Translations under genes and position numbers: made by a program
The notes under the pieces: model-generated
Seen by the model: only the letters and a program-made list of their open reading frames with translations
What the model was told of the DNA's origin: nothing
Database searches by the model: none
Shown here: in pieces, positions 1 through 9,345 of the stretch
How the letters are laid out: each line of letters begins with the position of its first letter
Position numbering within the stretch: position 1 is the first letter of the stretch
Source of the DNA: Mesorhizobium carmichaelinearum
Lineage (GTDB): Bacteria; Pseudomonadota; Alphaproteobacteria; Rhizobiales; Rhizobiaceae
Length of the DNA stretch: 64,000 bases
Assembly (NCBI RefSeq): GCF_900199455.1
Contig: NZ_FZQR01000020.1
Span: 29,008 to 93,007, forward strand
Direction of reading: 5' to 3'

Positions 1-456
1 GCGCTTGTCCGCGGCCTCGAACAGCACTTCGTAGAAGCTCGTCGTCGCCCGCATCACCTCGGCCGGTTTGCCGGACGCCCATGCGTCGAAAAGATTGGCC
101 AGGGCGCGGTCGAGCAAGGCCAATTGCGCGTCGGTGGCCGACAGGGCGCAGGCACGCGCTGCGATGCCTTCGAGCAAAGCCCTCAGCTCATAGATCTCGT
201 CGGTGCGGCCGAGGTCGGGCTTGGCCACAGCCGGCCCATGCCCCGGTATCATCTGCACTAGGCCCTCGGCCTCCAGCTGCCGCAGAACCTCGCGCACGAC
301 GGAACGACTGACGCCAAGCTGGTCGCAAAGCGGCCGCTCGACCAGCCTTTCGCCAGGCTGGAAGTGGAAATCCATGATCGCGTCGCGCATGCGCTCCAGC
401 GCCAGCGTCCTCAAGGTCTTGGCGCTGCGGTCGATGCGAAGCGTGTCGTCTGGCAT
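1..456 (-). CDS. GntR/FadR-family transcriptional regulator (partial, C-terminus beyond left edge)
   Basis: The reverse strand reads open from ATG at 456 to the window edge (152 residues, no stop). The N-terminal ~70 residues are a winged-helix GntR domain: 'MRDAIMDFHFQPGERLVE', then the recognition-helix region 'LGVSRSVVREVLRQLEAEG'. A helical FCD-type effector domain follows, starting with 'EIYELRALLEGIAARACA'. A strong Shine-Dalgarno (AGGAGG, complement of 468-473) precedes the ATG. The gene is divergent from the catabolic operon beginning at 595, and a palindrome lies between them. It is therefore probably the local substrate-responsive repressor of that operon. The assignment to the FadR/FCD subfamily is by pattern; the ligand is unknown. 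Confidence 0.85.
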   Translation of the reverse strand, partial: MPDDTLRIDRSAKTLRTLALERMRDAIMDFHFQPGERLVERPLCDQLGVSRSVVREVLRQLEAEGLVQMIPGHGPAVAKPDLGRTDEIYELRALLEGIAARACALSATDAQLALLDRALANLFDAWASGKPAEVMRATTSFYEVLFEAADKR

Positions 457-503
457 GTGTTGTGTTGCCTCCTGCGCCGCCACAAAACAGATTCCATGCC
501 CGG

Positions 504-542
504 TTGACAAGGTACTTGGCGCTCCATAGCATGGTATACCAT
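504..542 (+). promoter_or_regulatory. Putative sigma70 promoter overlapped by a GntR-type palindromic operator
   Basis: TTGACA at 504-509 is followed after 17 bp by TAGCAT (527-532), a plausible -35/-10 pair reading toward 595. The perfect palindrome ATGGTATACCAT at 531-542 overlaps the -10/start region. TGGTATACCA-like palindromes are typical of FCD-type GntR regulators. With the divergent regulator starting at 456, this suggests repression by promoter occlusion. The promoter and operator are inferred from sequence only. Confidence 0.55.
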
Positions 543-594
543 AAGATGATATGGGGATCACACGATCCCAAGGCATCGCCGACCCGAGGATTTC

Positions 595-1182
595 ATGCAG
601 CCTGCTATCCGCAAGATCGTGACCTATACCGAGAACACGCTGATCGAAGGTGGCAAGGCTGCCCCCCGGCCGCTGCGCCTGATCGGGGTCGCCGCGGTGC
701 TGACCAATCCCTGGGCCGGTCGCGGCTTCACCGACGATCTGTCGCCCGAAATCCGCGCCTCTGCCCCGGTGCTGGGAGAGATCCTGACCCGCGAGATCAT
801 TGCCATCGCCGGTTCCGGCGAGGCAATCGAGGGTTATGGCAAGGCGGCCATTTGCGGCACCTCAGGCGAGATCGAGCATGCCTCGGCGCTCATCCACACG
901 CTGCATTTCGGCAATCATTATCGCCGTGCCGTCGGCGCCAAGACCTATCTTGCCTTCACCAATCTGCGCGGCGGGCCGAACACGCCGATCATGATCCCGC
1001 TGATGGACAAGAATGACGAGGGACGGCGCTCGCATTACCTGACCGTGCATTTCCAGATCGGCGATGCGCCGGCGCCGGACGAGCTGGTGGTCGCGCTTGG
1101 CGCTTCGATCGGCGGTCGCCCGCATCACCGCATCGGCGACCGCTATCAGGACCTCAAGGAGCTTGGGGACGTGCATGGCTGA
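595..1182 (+). CDS. Amino acid synthesis family protein (DUF1185-type)
   Basis: 195 residues starting MQPAIRKIVTYTENTLIEGG. The pattern 'PLRLIGVAAVLTNPWAGRG', 'GEIEHASALIHTLHFGN' and 'TKTYLAFTNLRGGPN-like' segments fit the small 'amino acid synthesis' family (PF06684), whose biochemical function is not well established. It is the first gene of a plus-strand run of tightly spaced genes and overlaps the next gene by 8 bases (ATGGCTGA). Genes of this family commonly sit beside LLM monooxygenases, flavin reductases and ABC importers, as here, which points to a role in catabolism of a nitrogen-containing compound. That role is an inference. Confidence 0.75.
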   Translation: MQPAIRKIVTYTENTLIEGGKAAPRPLRLIGVAAVLTNPWAGRGFTDDLSPEIRASAPVLGEILTREIIAIAGSGEAIEGYGKAAICGTSGEIEHASALIHTLHFGNHYRRAVGAKTYLAFTNLRGGPNTPIMIPLMDKNDEGRRSHYLTVHFQIGDAPAPDELVVALGASIGGRPHHRIGDRYQDLKELGDVHG

Positions 1183-2974
1183 CGCTTCCGCATGGGCTCG
1201 ACAGGGCACGGCTCCCGACGGCACCGGCTTCATCCGCGCCGGATCGGGCTCGCCGGTGCTGTTCATCCATGGCGTCGGCATGAACGCCGCGATCTGGCAG
1301 CCGCAGATCGAGCGCATGGCCAATGGCTTTGACGTGATCGCCATAGACATGCTCGGCCACGGCCAGTCGCCACTGCCGCCGCAGCACCCGGAACTGGCCG
1401 ACTACGCCGACCAGGCCATGCGCCTGCTCGATCATCTCGGCCTCGATAAGATATCCGTCGTCGGCCATTCGATGGGTGCGCTCGTTGCCCAGGAGTTGGC
1501 CCTGCGCGCACCGGAGCGCGTCCACCGCATCGTTTCCCTGAATGCGGTGTTCCGCCGCCCACCTGAATTGGTCGAAGCTGTACGCCAGCGAGCGGTGGCG
1601 CTCAATAGCCGCAGCGATATGGCCGGTACGGCACAAACCATTGCCCGCTGGTTCGGCGATCCGGTGCCGGCCGCGCTGGAAGCGGCAGCGCGGAAGACGG
1701 CATCCGCACTGAGCGCGGTCGACCCGGAAGGCTATGCCCGCACTTATCGCCTGTTCGCTCGTGCCGACGGCGATCATGCTGACCGCCTGCCGACGCTGGC
1801 CGTGCCGGCCCTGTTCATGACCGGCTCCGAGGACAGGAACTCTTCGCCGGCAATGTCGGCCGCGATGGCACGCCTGGCGCCGCAGGGCCGCTGCACGGTG
1901 CTGCCGGGCGAGAAGCACATGATGGCGGTCGCGGCACCGGACCTCACCACGCGCCATATCGTTGACTTCCTCACAGAGGACGAAGCGGCCGAACAAGACG
2001 GCACTGCGAAGACGAATACCGGGTTCGACAGCGGCGAGTTCCGCCGTGCGCTTGGCTCCTTCCTCACCGGCGTCACCATCGTCACCACGATCGGCCCCGA
2101 AGGCGAGCCGCGCGGCTTCACCGCCAACTCCTTCACTTCGGTGTCGCTCGATCCGCCGCTGGTGCTCGTCTGCATCGCGCACAAGGCATTAGGCCATCCC
2201 GTCTTCGCGACATCGAAGAGCTTCGCCATCAACATCCTCAACGAGGGTCAGAAGGCGGCGTCCGGCATCTTTGCCTCGAAAGCGGCCGACAAATTCGCCT
2301 CGGTGGCATGGCGGCCCGGACGAACCGGCAGCCCTGTGCTCGACGGCTCCGTCGCGTCCTTCGACTGCGACATGGAGCGGCTGGTCGAGGCCGGCGATCA
2401 TTCGATCCTCATCGGCCGCGTCCGCGATTTCGAGCACAACTCGTCGCAGCCGCTCGGCTATTGCCGCGGCGCCTATGTCGCACCCGGCCTCAGCCAGGAC
2501 GCGCTGGCCGCCACCCAGCCCGGCACCGATGTCGGCGCCATCCTCGAAAATGGTGGCCGGATCCTGTTCCTGGAAACGGCGGACGGTTTCGAACTGCCGT
2601 GCGGCCGAGGACTGGGCTCGGCTGGCGATGACAAAAGCCTCCGAGGGCTGCTTGCGGCAAAGGCCATCGAGGCCCAGCTCGGCTTCCTGTTCGCCGTCTG
2701 GGACGACGCCGGAACTGTTTCGCGCACGCATGTCTACTATCGCGGCACGTTCGACGTGCCCGCTTTCAGCGATCGCGGCATCCGGCTGATCGAGATCGAC
2801 GCGATCGAAGGATTGAAAGTCGCCGATCCGGCGATCCGCTCCATGCTCGCGCGCTATGTCAGGGAATGCTCGGTGGATGCCTTCGGCGTCTATGTCGGCA
2901 ACGACGTCGAAGGCGAGGTCCGGCCGCTCGCCAGCCCCCGTGCTTCCGCCGTCAATACAGGTGACCACGGATGA
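1175..2974 (+). CDS. Alpha/beta hydrolase - flavin reductase fusion protein
   Basis: 599 residues from the ATG overlapping the upstream stop. Residues ~1-270 are an alpha/beta hydrolase: oxyanion-region 'FIHGVG', nucleophile elbow GHSMGA (Ser99) and a late 'GEKHMM' histidine. Residues ~285-450 are an FMN-binding split-barrel flavin reductase of the RutF/DIM6 type: 'FRRALGSFLTGVTIVTT', 'GFTANSFTSVSLDPPLVLVC', 'FAINILNEGQ'. The last ~150 residues resemble the extra C-terminal domain seen on some long flavin reductases. The reductase half would supply reduced flavin to the LLM monooxygenase encoded next (4-base overlap), and the hydrolase half would act on the oxidised product. The covalent link of the two activities is the unusual feature; the substrate is unknown. 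Confidence 0.85.
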   Translation: MADASAWARQGTAPDGTGFIRAGSGSPVLFIHGVGMNAAIWQPQIERMANGFDVIAIDMLGHGQSPLPPQHPELADYADQAMRLLDHLGLDKISVVGHSMGALVAQELALRAPERVHRIVSLNAVFRRPPELVEAVRQRAVALNSRSDMAGTAQTIARWFGDPVPAALEAAARKTASALSAVDPEGYARTYRLFARADGDHADRLPTLAVPALFMTGSEDRNSSPAMSAAMARLAPQGRCTVLPGEKHMMAVAAPDLTTRHIVDFLTEDEAAEQDGTAKTNTGFDSGEFRRALGSFLTGVTIVTTIGPEGEPRGFTANSFTSVSLDPPLVLVCIAHKALGHPVFATSKSFAINILNEGQKAASGIFASKAADKFASVAWRPGRTGSPVLDGSVASFDCDMERLVEAGDHSILIGRVRDFEHNSSQPLGYCRGAYVAPGLSQDALAATQPGTDVGAILENGGRILFLETADGFELPCGRGLGSAGDDKSLRGLLAAKAIEAQLGFLFAVWDDAGTVSRTHVYYRGTFDVPAFSDRGIRLIEIDAIEGLKVADPAIRSMLARYVRECSVDAFGVYVGNDVEGEVRPLASPRASAVNTGDHG

Positions 2975-4008
2975 AATTCTCACTCTTCGTGCACATGGAA
3001 CGGTCAGACTTGGCCAAGCCGCATTCCGAGCTTGTGACCGAGCTTGAGGAACTGGTCCTGATGGCCGAACAGGCAGGCTTTGAGACCGCCTGGATCGGCG
3101 AGCATCACGGCATGGAATTCACCATCTCGCCGAACCCGTTCATCAACATCGCCTATCTTGGCGCCAAGACGAAGCGCATCCGTCTCGGCACGGGGACAAT
3201 CGTCGCGCCGTTCTGGCATCCGATCAAGCTTGCGGGCGAAGCGGCGATGGCCGACGTCATCACCGGCGGCCGGCTCGACATCGGCATCGCGCGCGGCGCC
3301 TACAGCTATGAGTACCAGCGCCTCTTCCCGGGACTCGATGCCTGGGGCGCCGGTCAGCGCATGCGCGAGATGGTGCCCGCCATTCGCGGTCTCTGGGACG
3401 GCGATTTCGAACTCAACGGCGAATTCTGGTCGTTCCCGCCAACCACCTCGTCACCCAAGCCTTTGCAAAAATCCTATCCGCCTATCTGGGTAGCGGCGCG
3501 CGATCCCAACTCGCATGATTTCGCCGTCGCCAACAAATGCAATGTGCAGGTGACACCGCTTGCCTCCGGTGACGACGAAGTAACCAGCCTGATGCAGCGC
3601 TTCAACACGGCGTGCGATGCTCATCCCGATATTGCCCGGCCGGAAATCATGCTTCTGATGCACACATTCGTCGCCGAGGATGCGGCCGATGCCGATCGCC
3701 TCGCGCAGGATCTCTCGACCTTCTACTGCCAGTTCGGCGCCTGGTTCCAGAACAAGAAACCGGTGCATCAAGGCGTGCTTGAACCGCTGACTTCAGATGA
3801 AATCGCGGCCATGCCGCAATATGCGGCGGACAAGATCAGGCAGAACCTGGTGATCGGCGAGCCGGACGAGGTCGTCGCCCGGCTGAAAGCCTACGAAGCG
3901 CTCGGCTACGACCAGTATTCGATCTGGATCGACAGCGGTCTCCCGCACGAGCGCAAGACGAAATCGCTGCAACTGTTCATCGACCGGGTGATGCCGGCCT
4001 TCCTCTGA
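2971..4008 (+). CDS. LLM-class flavin-dependent monooxygenase
   Basis: 345 residues of the bacterial luciferase-like TIM-barrel family: 'WIGEHHGMEFTISPNPF', 'KRIRLGTGTIVAPFWHP', 'GRLDIGIARGAY'. Family members use FMNH2 and O2, supplied by a partner reductase. The partner is almost certainly the reductase domain of the preceding fusion protein, since the genes overlap by 4 bases (ATGA). It probably oxidises the compound imported by the ABC transporter at 5548-9345. Substrate not deducible from sequence. Confidence 0.88.
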   Translation: MKFSLFVHMERSDLAKPHSELVTELEELVLMAEQAGFETAWIGEHHGMEFTISPNPFINIAYLGAKTKRIRLGTGTIVAPFWHPIKLAGEAAMADVITGGRLDIGIARGAYSYEYQRLFPGLDAWGAGQRMREMVPAIRGLWDGDFELNGEFWSFPPTTSSPKPLQKSYPPIWVAARDPNSHDFAVANKCNVQVTPLASGDDEVTSLMQRFNTACDAHPDIARPEIMLLMHTFVAEDAADADRLAQDLSTFYCQFGAWFQNKKPVHQGVLEPLTSDEIAAMPQYAADKIRQNLVIGEPDEVVARLKAYEALGYDQYSIWIDSGLPHERKTKSLQLFIDRVMPAFL

Positions 4009-4018
4009 TCGCGAGCCC

Positions 4019-5488
4019 ATGACCGACGCTCAATTCCGGAATTTCATCGACGGCCGTTTCGACTTGCCGTCCACCACTTTCGACAGTATCGACCCGTCGA
4101 CCGGCGCGCCATGGGCGAAAATGCCGGCAGCAAGCGAAGCCGATGTCGACCGCGCCGTCGAGGCGGCGCACCGTGCACTGCGCTCCGGTCCCTGGGCCAG
4201 GGTGACAGCGACCGCGCGCGGCAAATTGCTGGTCAAGCTCGGCGACCTCGTCGTCGCCAATGCCGGCCGCCTGGCTGAGCTGGAATCGCGTGACACCGGC
4301 AAGATCATCCGCGAGACCCGTGCCCAGATTGCCTATGTCGGCGACTACTACCGCTATTATGGCGGGCTCGCCGACAAGCATGAAGGCGCGCATATACCGA
4401 TCGACAAGGCGGATCTCGACGTCACCATCCGCCGCGAACCGATCGGCGTCGTTGCCGCGGTCGTGCCGTGGAACTCGCAGCTTTTCCTTTCGGCCGTCAA
4501 GCTCGGCCCGGCTCTCGCCGCCGGTTGCACAGTCGTTCTCAAAGCCTCCGAGGACGGGCCCGCGCCGCTGCTCGCCTTCGCCGAGCTCGTGCACGAGGCC
4601 GGCTTTCCCTCGGGCACAGTCAACATCCTCACCGGCTTCGGCCATGATTGCGGCCGGCGCCTGACCAGCCATCCGCTGGTCTCACGCGTCGCCTTCACCG
4701 GCGGTCCTTCGACGGCGCGGGCCATCGTCAGGAACACAGCCGAAAACCTCGCCTACACCACGCTCGAACTTGGCGGCAAAAGCCCGGTCGTCGTCTTCGC
4801 AGACGCCGATCTCGACAGCGCCGCCAATGCGGTCGTCGCCGGCATTTTCGCCGCGACCGGCCAGAGTTGTGTCGCCGGCTCGCGGCTCCTGGTCGAGCGT
4901 TCGGTGAAGGATGAATTCCTCGCCCGCCTCAAGCGCAAGGCCGAAGCGATCCACATCGGCGATCCGCAGGATCCGGCGACCGAAATGGGTCCGCTCGCCA
5001 CGCTGCGTCAACGCGACTGGGTCGAGAAGGTGGTCGCGGAAAGCCTCGCCGCGGGTGGCATGCTGGTCATCGGCGGAACACGGCCAGCCGGCAGCGGCTT
5101 CTACTACGCACCGACCATCATCGATGCCGGCAGCAGCGGCCTGCCCTGTGTGCGCGAGGAGCTGTTCGGACCAGTGCTCAGCGTGCTTGCCTTCGATACC
5201 GAAGTGCAAGCGCTGGCGCTGGCCAACGACACACCCTTCGGCCTGGCTTCGGGCGTGTTCACCAGCAATCTCGGCAAGGCCCACCGCATGGCGCGCGACA
5301 TCCATGCCGGCGTCGTCTGGGTCAACACCTATCGCGCCGTATCGCCGCTCGTTCCCTTCGGCGGCTACGGCCTGTCAGGCCTCGGCCGTGAAGGCGGGCT
5401 CGACGCCATCAGAGACTACACACGCTCGAAATCCGTATGGATCAACACCTCGGACGAGCCGATCCCCGATCCCTTCGTCATGCGCTGA
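4019..5488 (+). CDS. NAD(P)-dependent aldehyde dehydrogenase
   Basis: 489 residues, full length for the family. Cofactor-binding and catalytic motifs are visible: 'VVPWNSQLFL', 'FTGGPSTARAI', general-base Glu250 in 'LELGGKSP', catalytic Cys284 in 'GQSCVAGSRL', and the C-terminal 'FGGYGLSGLGREGG'. It lies 10 bp downstream of the monooxygenase and is likely the step that oxidises an aldehyde released in the pathway. Nothing indicates which aldehyde. Confidence 0.92.
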   Translation: MTDAQFRNFIDGRFDLPSTTFDSIDPSTGAPWAKMPAASEADVDRAVEAAHRALRSGPWARVTATARGKLLVKLGDLVVANAGRLAELESRDTGKIIRETRAQIAYVGDYYRYYGGLADKHEGAHIPIDKADLDVTIRREPIGVVAAVVPWNSQLFLSAVKLGPALAAGCTVVLKASEDGPAPLLAFAELVHEAGFPSGTVNILTGFGHDCGRRLTSHPLVSRVAFTGGPSTARAIVRNTAENLAYTTLELGGKSPVVVFADADLDSAANAVVAGIFAATGQSCVAGSRLLVERSVKDEFLARLKRKAEAIHIGDPQDPATEMGPLATLRQRDWVEKVVAESLAAGGMLVIGGTRPAGSGFYYAPTIIDAGSSGLPCVREELFGPVLSVLAFDTEVQALALANDTPFGLASGVFTSNLGKAHRMARDIHAGVVWVNTYRAVSPLVPFGGYGLSGLGREGGLDAIRDYTRSKSVWINTSDEPIPDPFVMR

Positions 5489-5547
5489 GGCGCGCGGGAC
5501 GCAGGTGCACTGAGAAAAACAAGAACAGACCAACAGAGGAGAATGAC

Positions 5548-6552
5548 ATGAAACTGATTTTGACCGGCCTGCTGGCCGGACTGCTCGCGGCGACCGCCGC
5601 CAAGGCCGACGAGATGGCGTTCACCAGCTGGGGCGGCACTACGCAGGAGGCGCAGACCAAATCCTGGGCGGCACCCTTCGAAGCCAGCTCCGGCATCAAG
5701 GTGCTGCAGGATGGGCCGACCGACTACGGCAAGCTCAAGGCCATGGTCGACGCCGGCAACGTCACCTGGGATGTCGTCGACGTGGAAATGGATTTCGCCA
5801 TAAAGGCCGCCAAGGACGGGCTGCTGGAGCCGATCGACTATGCGGTCGTGCCCAAGGCCGATCTCGACCCGCGCTTCAGCAATGAGCATGCCGTCGGCAG
5901 CTTTTACTATTCCTTCGTGCTCGCCTGGAACAAGGGCGCCATCCCGGGCGAACCGACCGGCTGGGCCGACATGTTCGACACCAAGAAGTTTCCCGGCAAG
6001 CGGACCTTTTACAAATGGTCGGCGCCGGGCGTCATCGAAATCGCTTTGCTGGCCGACGGCGTGCCGGCGGACAAGCTCTATCCGCTCGATCTCGACCGTG
6101 CGTTCAAGAAGCTCGACACCATCAAGTCCGATATCGTCTGGTGGGGCGGCGGCGCCGAATCGCAGCAGCTGATTGCTTCCGGCGAAGCTGCGTTTGGCCA
6201 GTTGTGGAACGGTCGCGTCTTCGCCCTTCAGCAGGATGGCACCGATATCGGCGTCTCCTGGAATCAGAACCTCACCGCCGCCGACGTGCTCGTCGTGCCG
6301 AAGGGTGCCAAGAACAAGGACAGCGCGATGAAGTTCCTCGCTGCCGCCACCGGCCCGACCGGCCAGGCAAAATTCGCCGAGGCAAGCGGCTATGCGCCCA
6401 TCAACACCAAGGCCAAGGCGGAGATGCCGGCCGATGCCGTCAAAGCCCTGCCCGATGCCCATGTCCAGGGCCAGATCAACCTCGACATGAACTACTGGGC
6501 CGAGCATCGCGACGAGATCGCCACACGCTGGTATGCTTGGCAGACCAAGTAG
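5548..6552 (+). CDS. ABC transporter periplasmic substrate-binding protein, polyamine (PotD) type
   Basis: 334 residues from ATG 5548, which has an AGAGGAGA ribosome site about 9 bp upstream; in-frame starts further upstream lie inside the dehydrogenase gene and lack one. A signal peptide is clear (MKLILTGLLAGLLAATAAKA, cleavage after AKA). The mature part has the family-typical 'FTSWGGTTQEAQTKSW' start, 'WDVVDVEMDFAIKAAKDGLL' and 'WWGGGAESQQLIASGEAA'. This class binds spermidine/putrescine-like or other cationic ligands. It is the first gene of the binding protein-permease-permease-ATPase set, 59 bp from the next gene. Confidence 0.88.
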   Translation: MKLILTGLLAGLLAATAAKADEMAFTSWGGTTQEAQTKSWAAPFEASSGIKVLQDGPTDYGKLKAMVDAGNVTWDVVDVEMDFAIKAAKDGLLEPIDYAVVPKADLDPRFSNEHAVGSFYYSFVLAWNKGAIPGEPTGWADMFDTKKFPGKRTFYKWSAPGVIEIALLADGVPADKLYPLDLDRAFKKLDTIKSDIVWWGGGAESQQLIASGEAAFGQLWNGRVFALQQDGTDIGVSWNQNLTAADVLVVPKGAKNKDSAMKFLAAATGPTGQAKFAEASGYAPINTKAKAEMPADAVKALPDAHVQGQINLDMNYWAEHRDEIATRWYAWQTK

Positions 6553-6611
6553 CGCCGTTGCAGGTTGACGGGACGCGGCTTGCACGCCCCGTTTCGAGAC
6601 AGGACCGCTCG

Positions 6612-7472
6612 ATGCAGGGAAGTTTTTTCAGACGCAGCTCGGCTGCCGGCCTGCCGGCCGGCAGTGGCAGTGCGTTGCCGGCCCTGCTCCTGGTCGGCCT
6701 GTTCTTCATCGTGCCGGTGGTCGCTCTGCTGCTGCGCAGCGTCACCGATCCTGAACCCGGCTTGCAGAACTACGCGGCGCTGTTCGGCAGCGGCACCTAT
6801 GTACGGGTGTTCCTCAACACCTTCCTGGTCGCATCGGTCGTCACCGCCGTCACCATCCTGGTGGCTTTCCCCGTCGCCTGGATGCTTGCGATCATGCCGC
6901 CGGCCATGGGCTCGGTCGTCTTCGGCATCATCATCCTGTCGATGTGGACAAACCTTCTCACCCGCACCTATGCATGGATGGTGCTGCTGCAGCGCACCGG
7001 CGTCATCAATCGGGCCTTGATGGGGCTCGGCGTCATCCACGAGCCGCTGCCGCTCATCAACAATCTGGCCGGCGTCACCATCGGCATGGTCTACATCATG
7101 CTGCCCTTCATGATCCTGCCGCTTGTCGGAACGCTGCGCGCTATCGACCCGATGACGCTGCGCGCCGCCGCCCTTTGCGGCGCGAGCCCGTTCGAGGCCT
7201 TCCGCCGCATCCTTTTGCCGCTGTCGCTTCCCGGCATCGCCGCCGGCGGCCTGATGATATTCGTCATGTCGCTTGGCTACTTCGTCACGCCTGCGCTGCT
7301 CGGCGGCACATCCAACATGATGCTGGCCGAGATGATCACACAGACGGTGCAGTCGCTGCTCAACTGGGGGCTCGGCAGTGCGGCCGCCTTTGTCCTGCTT
7401 GTCGTCACCATGGCGCTCTACGCGATCCAGCTTCGCCTGGTCGGCGCCAAGCACGCCGGCGGAGGGATCTGA
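6612..7472 (+). CDS. ABC transporter permease (PotB type)
   Basis: 286 residues from ATG 6612. Six or so hydrophobic membrane segments are visible, e.g. 'ALPALLLVGLFFIVPVVALL' near the N-terminus. The permease-ATPase coupling (EAA) loop is 'EAAALCGAS-like': 'LRAAALCGASPFEAFRRILLP'-region, residues ~185-205. It pairs with the second permease that starts 2 bp after its stop. Polyamine-type importers use such a heterodimer. The start was chosen as the first ATG after the binding-protein stop that leaves an intact first membrane segment. Confidence 0.88.
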   Translation: MQGSFFRRSSAAGLPAGSGSALPALLLVGLFFIVPVVALLLRSVTDPEPGLQNYAALFGSGTYVRVFLNTFLVASVVTAVTILVAFPVAWMLAIMPPAMGSVVFGIIILSMWTNLLTRTYAWMVLLQRTGVINRALMGLGVIHEPLPLINNLAGVTIGMVYIMLPFMILPLVGTLRAIDPMTLRAAALCGASPFEAFRRILLPLSLPGIAAGGLMIFVMSLGYFVTPALLGGTSNMMLAEMITQTVQSLLNWGLGSAAAFVLLVVTMALYAIQLRLVGAKHAGGGI

Positions 7473-7474
7473 GG

Positions 7475-8275
7475 ATGCTGCTCGACTACGACAGGCTCGG
7501 ATGGCTGCGCGTGGCGCTTGTCGGCTTCACGGCGGCAGTCGCGGCTTTCCTGTTGCTGCCGGTGGTCTTCATCGTGCTCCTCTCATTCGGCTCGTCACGC
7601 TGGCTGGCCTTCCCGCCGCCCGGCTGGACGCTGAAATGGTACCAGCAATTGCTTGATGATCCGACCTGGATCGATGCCGCGCTGACCAGCGCCCGGATTG
7701 CCGCCATGGCCGCCATCCTCGCCGTTGTCATCGGCTTGTTCGCCTCCTTCAGCCTGGTCAGGGGTGAGTTTCGCGGACGCCAAGTCCTGCGCGGACTGCT
7801 GTTGACGCCGATGGTGCTGCCGGTCGTTGTCTTCGCCATCGCCATCTACGCCTTCTTCCTGCGCATCGGCCTCGCCGGCACCACGGTCGGCTTCGTCATC
7901 GCCCACACCATCCTGGCGTTGCCTTTCGCCATCATCCCAATCACTGCCGCGCTCGAGGGTTTCGACAAATCCATCGAGGACGCGGCCATTGTTTGCGGCG
8001 CCAGCCCGCTGCAGGCGCGGCTGAGGATCACCTTGCCGTCGATCAGGATCGGCATCTTTTCGGCGGCGATCTTCTCGTTCCTGGCCTCGTGGGACGAGGT
8101 CGTGGTGGCGATCTTCATGGCGAGCCCGACCTTGCAAACCTTGCCGGTCAAGATCTGGGGCAGCCTGCGCGCCGACCTCAGCCCGGTCGTCGCCGCCGCC
8201 TCCAGCCTGCTTGTCGGCCTGACCTTGTGCCTGATGATCGTGACCGCACTCCTTCGCAGAAAATTGTCCAGATGA
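7475..8275 (+). CDS. ABC transporter permease (PotC type)
   Basis: 266 residues, start ATG 7475 immediately after the previous stop with GAGG overlapping that stop as ribosome site. Hydrophobic segments include 'ALVGFTAAVAAFLLLPVVFI' and 'PMVLPVVVFAIAIYAFFL'. The EAA-type loop reads 'EDAAIVCGASPLQARLRIT'. It overlaps the ATPase gene by 4 bases (ATGA), so the two are translationally coupled. Confidence 0.88.
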   Translation: MLLDYDRLGWLRVALVGFTAAVAAFLLLPVVFIVLLSFGSSRWLAFPPPGWTLKWYQQLLDDPTWIDAALTSARIAAMAAILAVVIGLFASFSLVRGEFRGRQVLRGLLLTPMVLPVVVFAIAIYAFFLRIGLAGTTVGFVIAHTILALPFAIIPITAALEGFDKSIEDAAIVCGASPLQARLRITLPSIRIGIFSAAIFSFLASWDEVVVAIFMASPTLQTLPVKIWGSLRADLSPVVAAASSLLVGLTLCLMIVTALLRRKLSR

Positions 8276-9345
8276 CCCGGTCCTTCCTGTCCATACGCGC
8301 GGTAAGAAAGACATTCGGCGCCTTCGTCGCCGTCCACGACGTCACCATCGATGTGCCCAAGGGTGAGTTCCTGACCTTCCTCGGCCCGTCGGGCTCCGGC
8401 AAGTCGACGACACTTTACGCCATCGCCGGTTTTCAGGATCCGAGCTCAGGCGACGTGCTCCTGGAAGACAGATCGCTGCTCTCGGTGCCGTCACACAAGC
8501 GCAACATCGGCATGGTTTTCCAGCGTTACACGCTGTTCCCGCATCTGAGCGTCGCCGAGAATGTCGCCTTTCCGCTGCGCGTGCGCCGCCGGCCGGATGC
8601 CGAGGTCAAGCGCAAGGTTGCCGACATGCTGGCGCTGGTACGCCTCGAGAACTTCGCCGACCGCCATCCGGGCGCGCTGTCTGGCGGCCAACAGCAGCGC
8701 GTGGCACTTGCCCGCGCGCTCGCCTACGACCCGCCGATCCTGTTGATGGACGAACCGCTGTCGGCGCTCGACAAGAAGCTGCGCCAGGAGATCCAGGCCG
8801 AGATCCGCCGCATCCACCGCGAAACGGGCGTCACCATCCTCTATGTCACGCACGACCAGGAGGAGGCGCTGCATCTTTCGGATCGCATCGCTCTGTTCAG
8901 GGAAGGCCGCATCGAACAGATCGGCACCGGTGAGGATCTCTATCTCAGGCCGGCGAGCGAGTTTGTTGCCGGCTTCATCGGCAACTCGAATTTCTTGGCC
9001 GCCGAGCATCTCGAGACCGCAGGCGGCGCGGCGACGATCCGCCTCGCCGACGGCTCGATCGTCAAGGGCGTGAAAACCACACAGGCCTTCGATCGCGGCC
9101 AGAAGGCGCGGCTGATGGTGCGGCCAGAAGCGTTTCGCCTGACTCCCGGCCCGGCAAGTGCCGAGCTCGCAGTGGAATTCATCGATGCCGCCTTCTTCGG
9201 CGACCGCAGGCGCGTCGTGATGCGAACGGCCGGCGGAGAGGAACTCGACGTCAGGCCGACCTCGGACGCGGCGGAGCCGCATGGCCCCGACTCCGGCCGC
9301 CGGATCTTTTTCGATCCCGCCGTCGCCTTCCTGTTTCCAGCTTAA
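8272..9345 (+). CDS. ABC transporter ATP-binding protein (PotA type)
   Basis: 357 residues from ATG 8272, overlapping the permease stop. It has Walker A 'GPSGSGKST', Q-loop 'VFQRYTLFPHL', signature 'LSGGQQQRVALARAL', Walker B 'ILLMDEPLSALD' and switch His in 'YVTHDQEEAL'. The C-terminal third is a TOBE-type domain ('LMVRPEAFRL'), standard for this importer class. It closes the catabolic/uptake operon; no clear hairpin terminator was seen after the stop. Confidence 0.92.
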   Translation: MTRSFLSIRAVRKTFGAFVAVHDVTIDVPKGEFLTFLGPSGSGKSTTLYAIAGFQDPSSGDVLLEDRSLLSVPSHKRNIGMVFQRYTLFPHLSVAENVAFPLRVRRRPDAEVKRKVADMLALVRLENFADRHPGALSGGQQQRVALARALAYDPPILLMDEPLSALDKKLRQEIQAEIRRIHRETGVTILYVTHDQEEALHLSDRIALFREGRIEQIGTGEDLYLRPASEFVAGFIGNSNFLAAEHLETAGGAATIRLADGSIVKGVKTTQAFDRGQKARLMVRPEAFRLTPGPASAELAVEFIDAAFFGDRRRVVMRTAGGEELDVRPTSDAAEPHGPDSGRRIFFDPAVAFLFPA

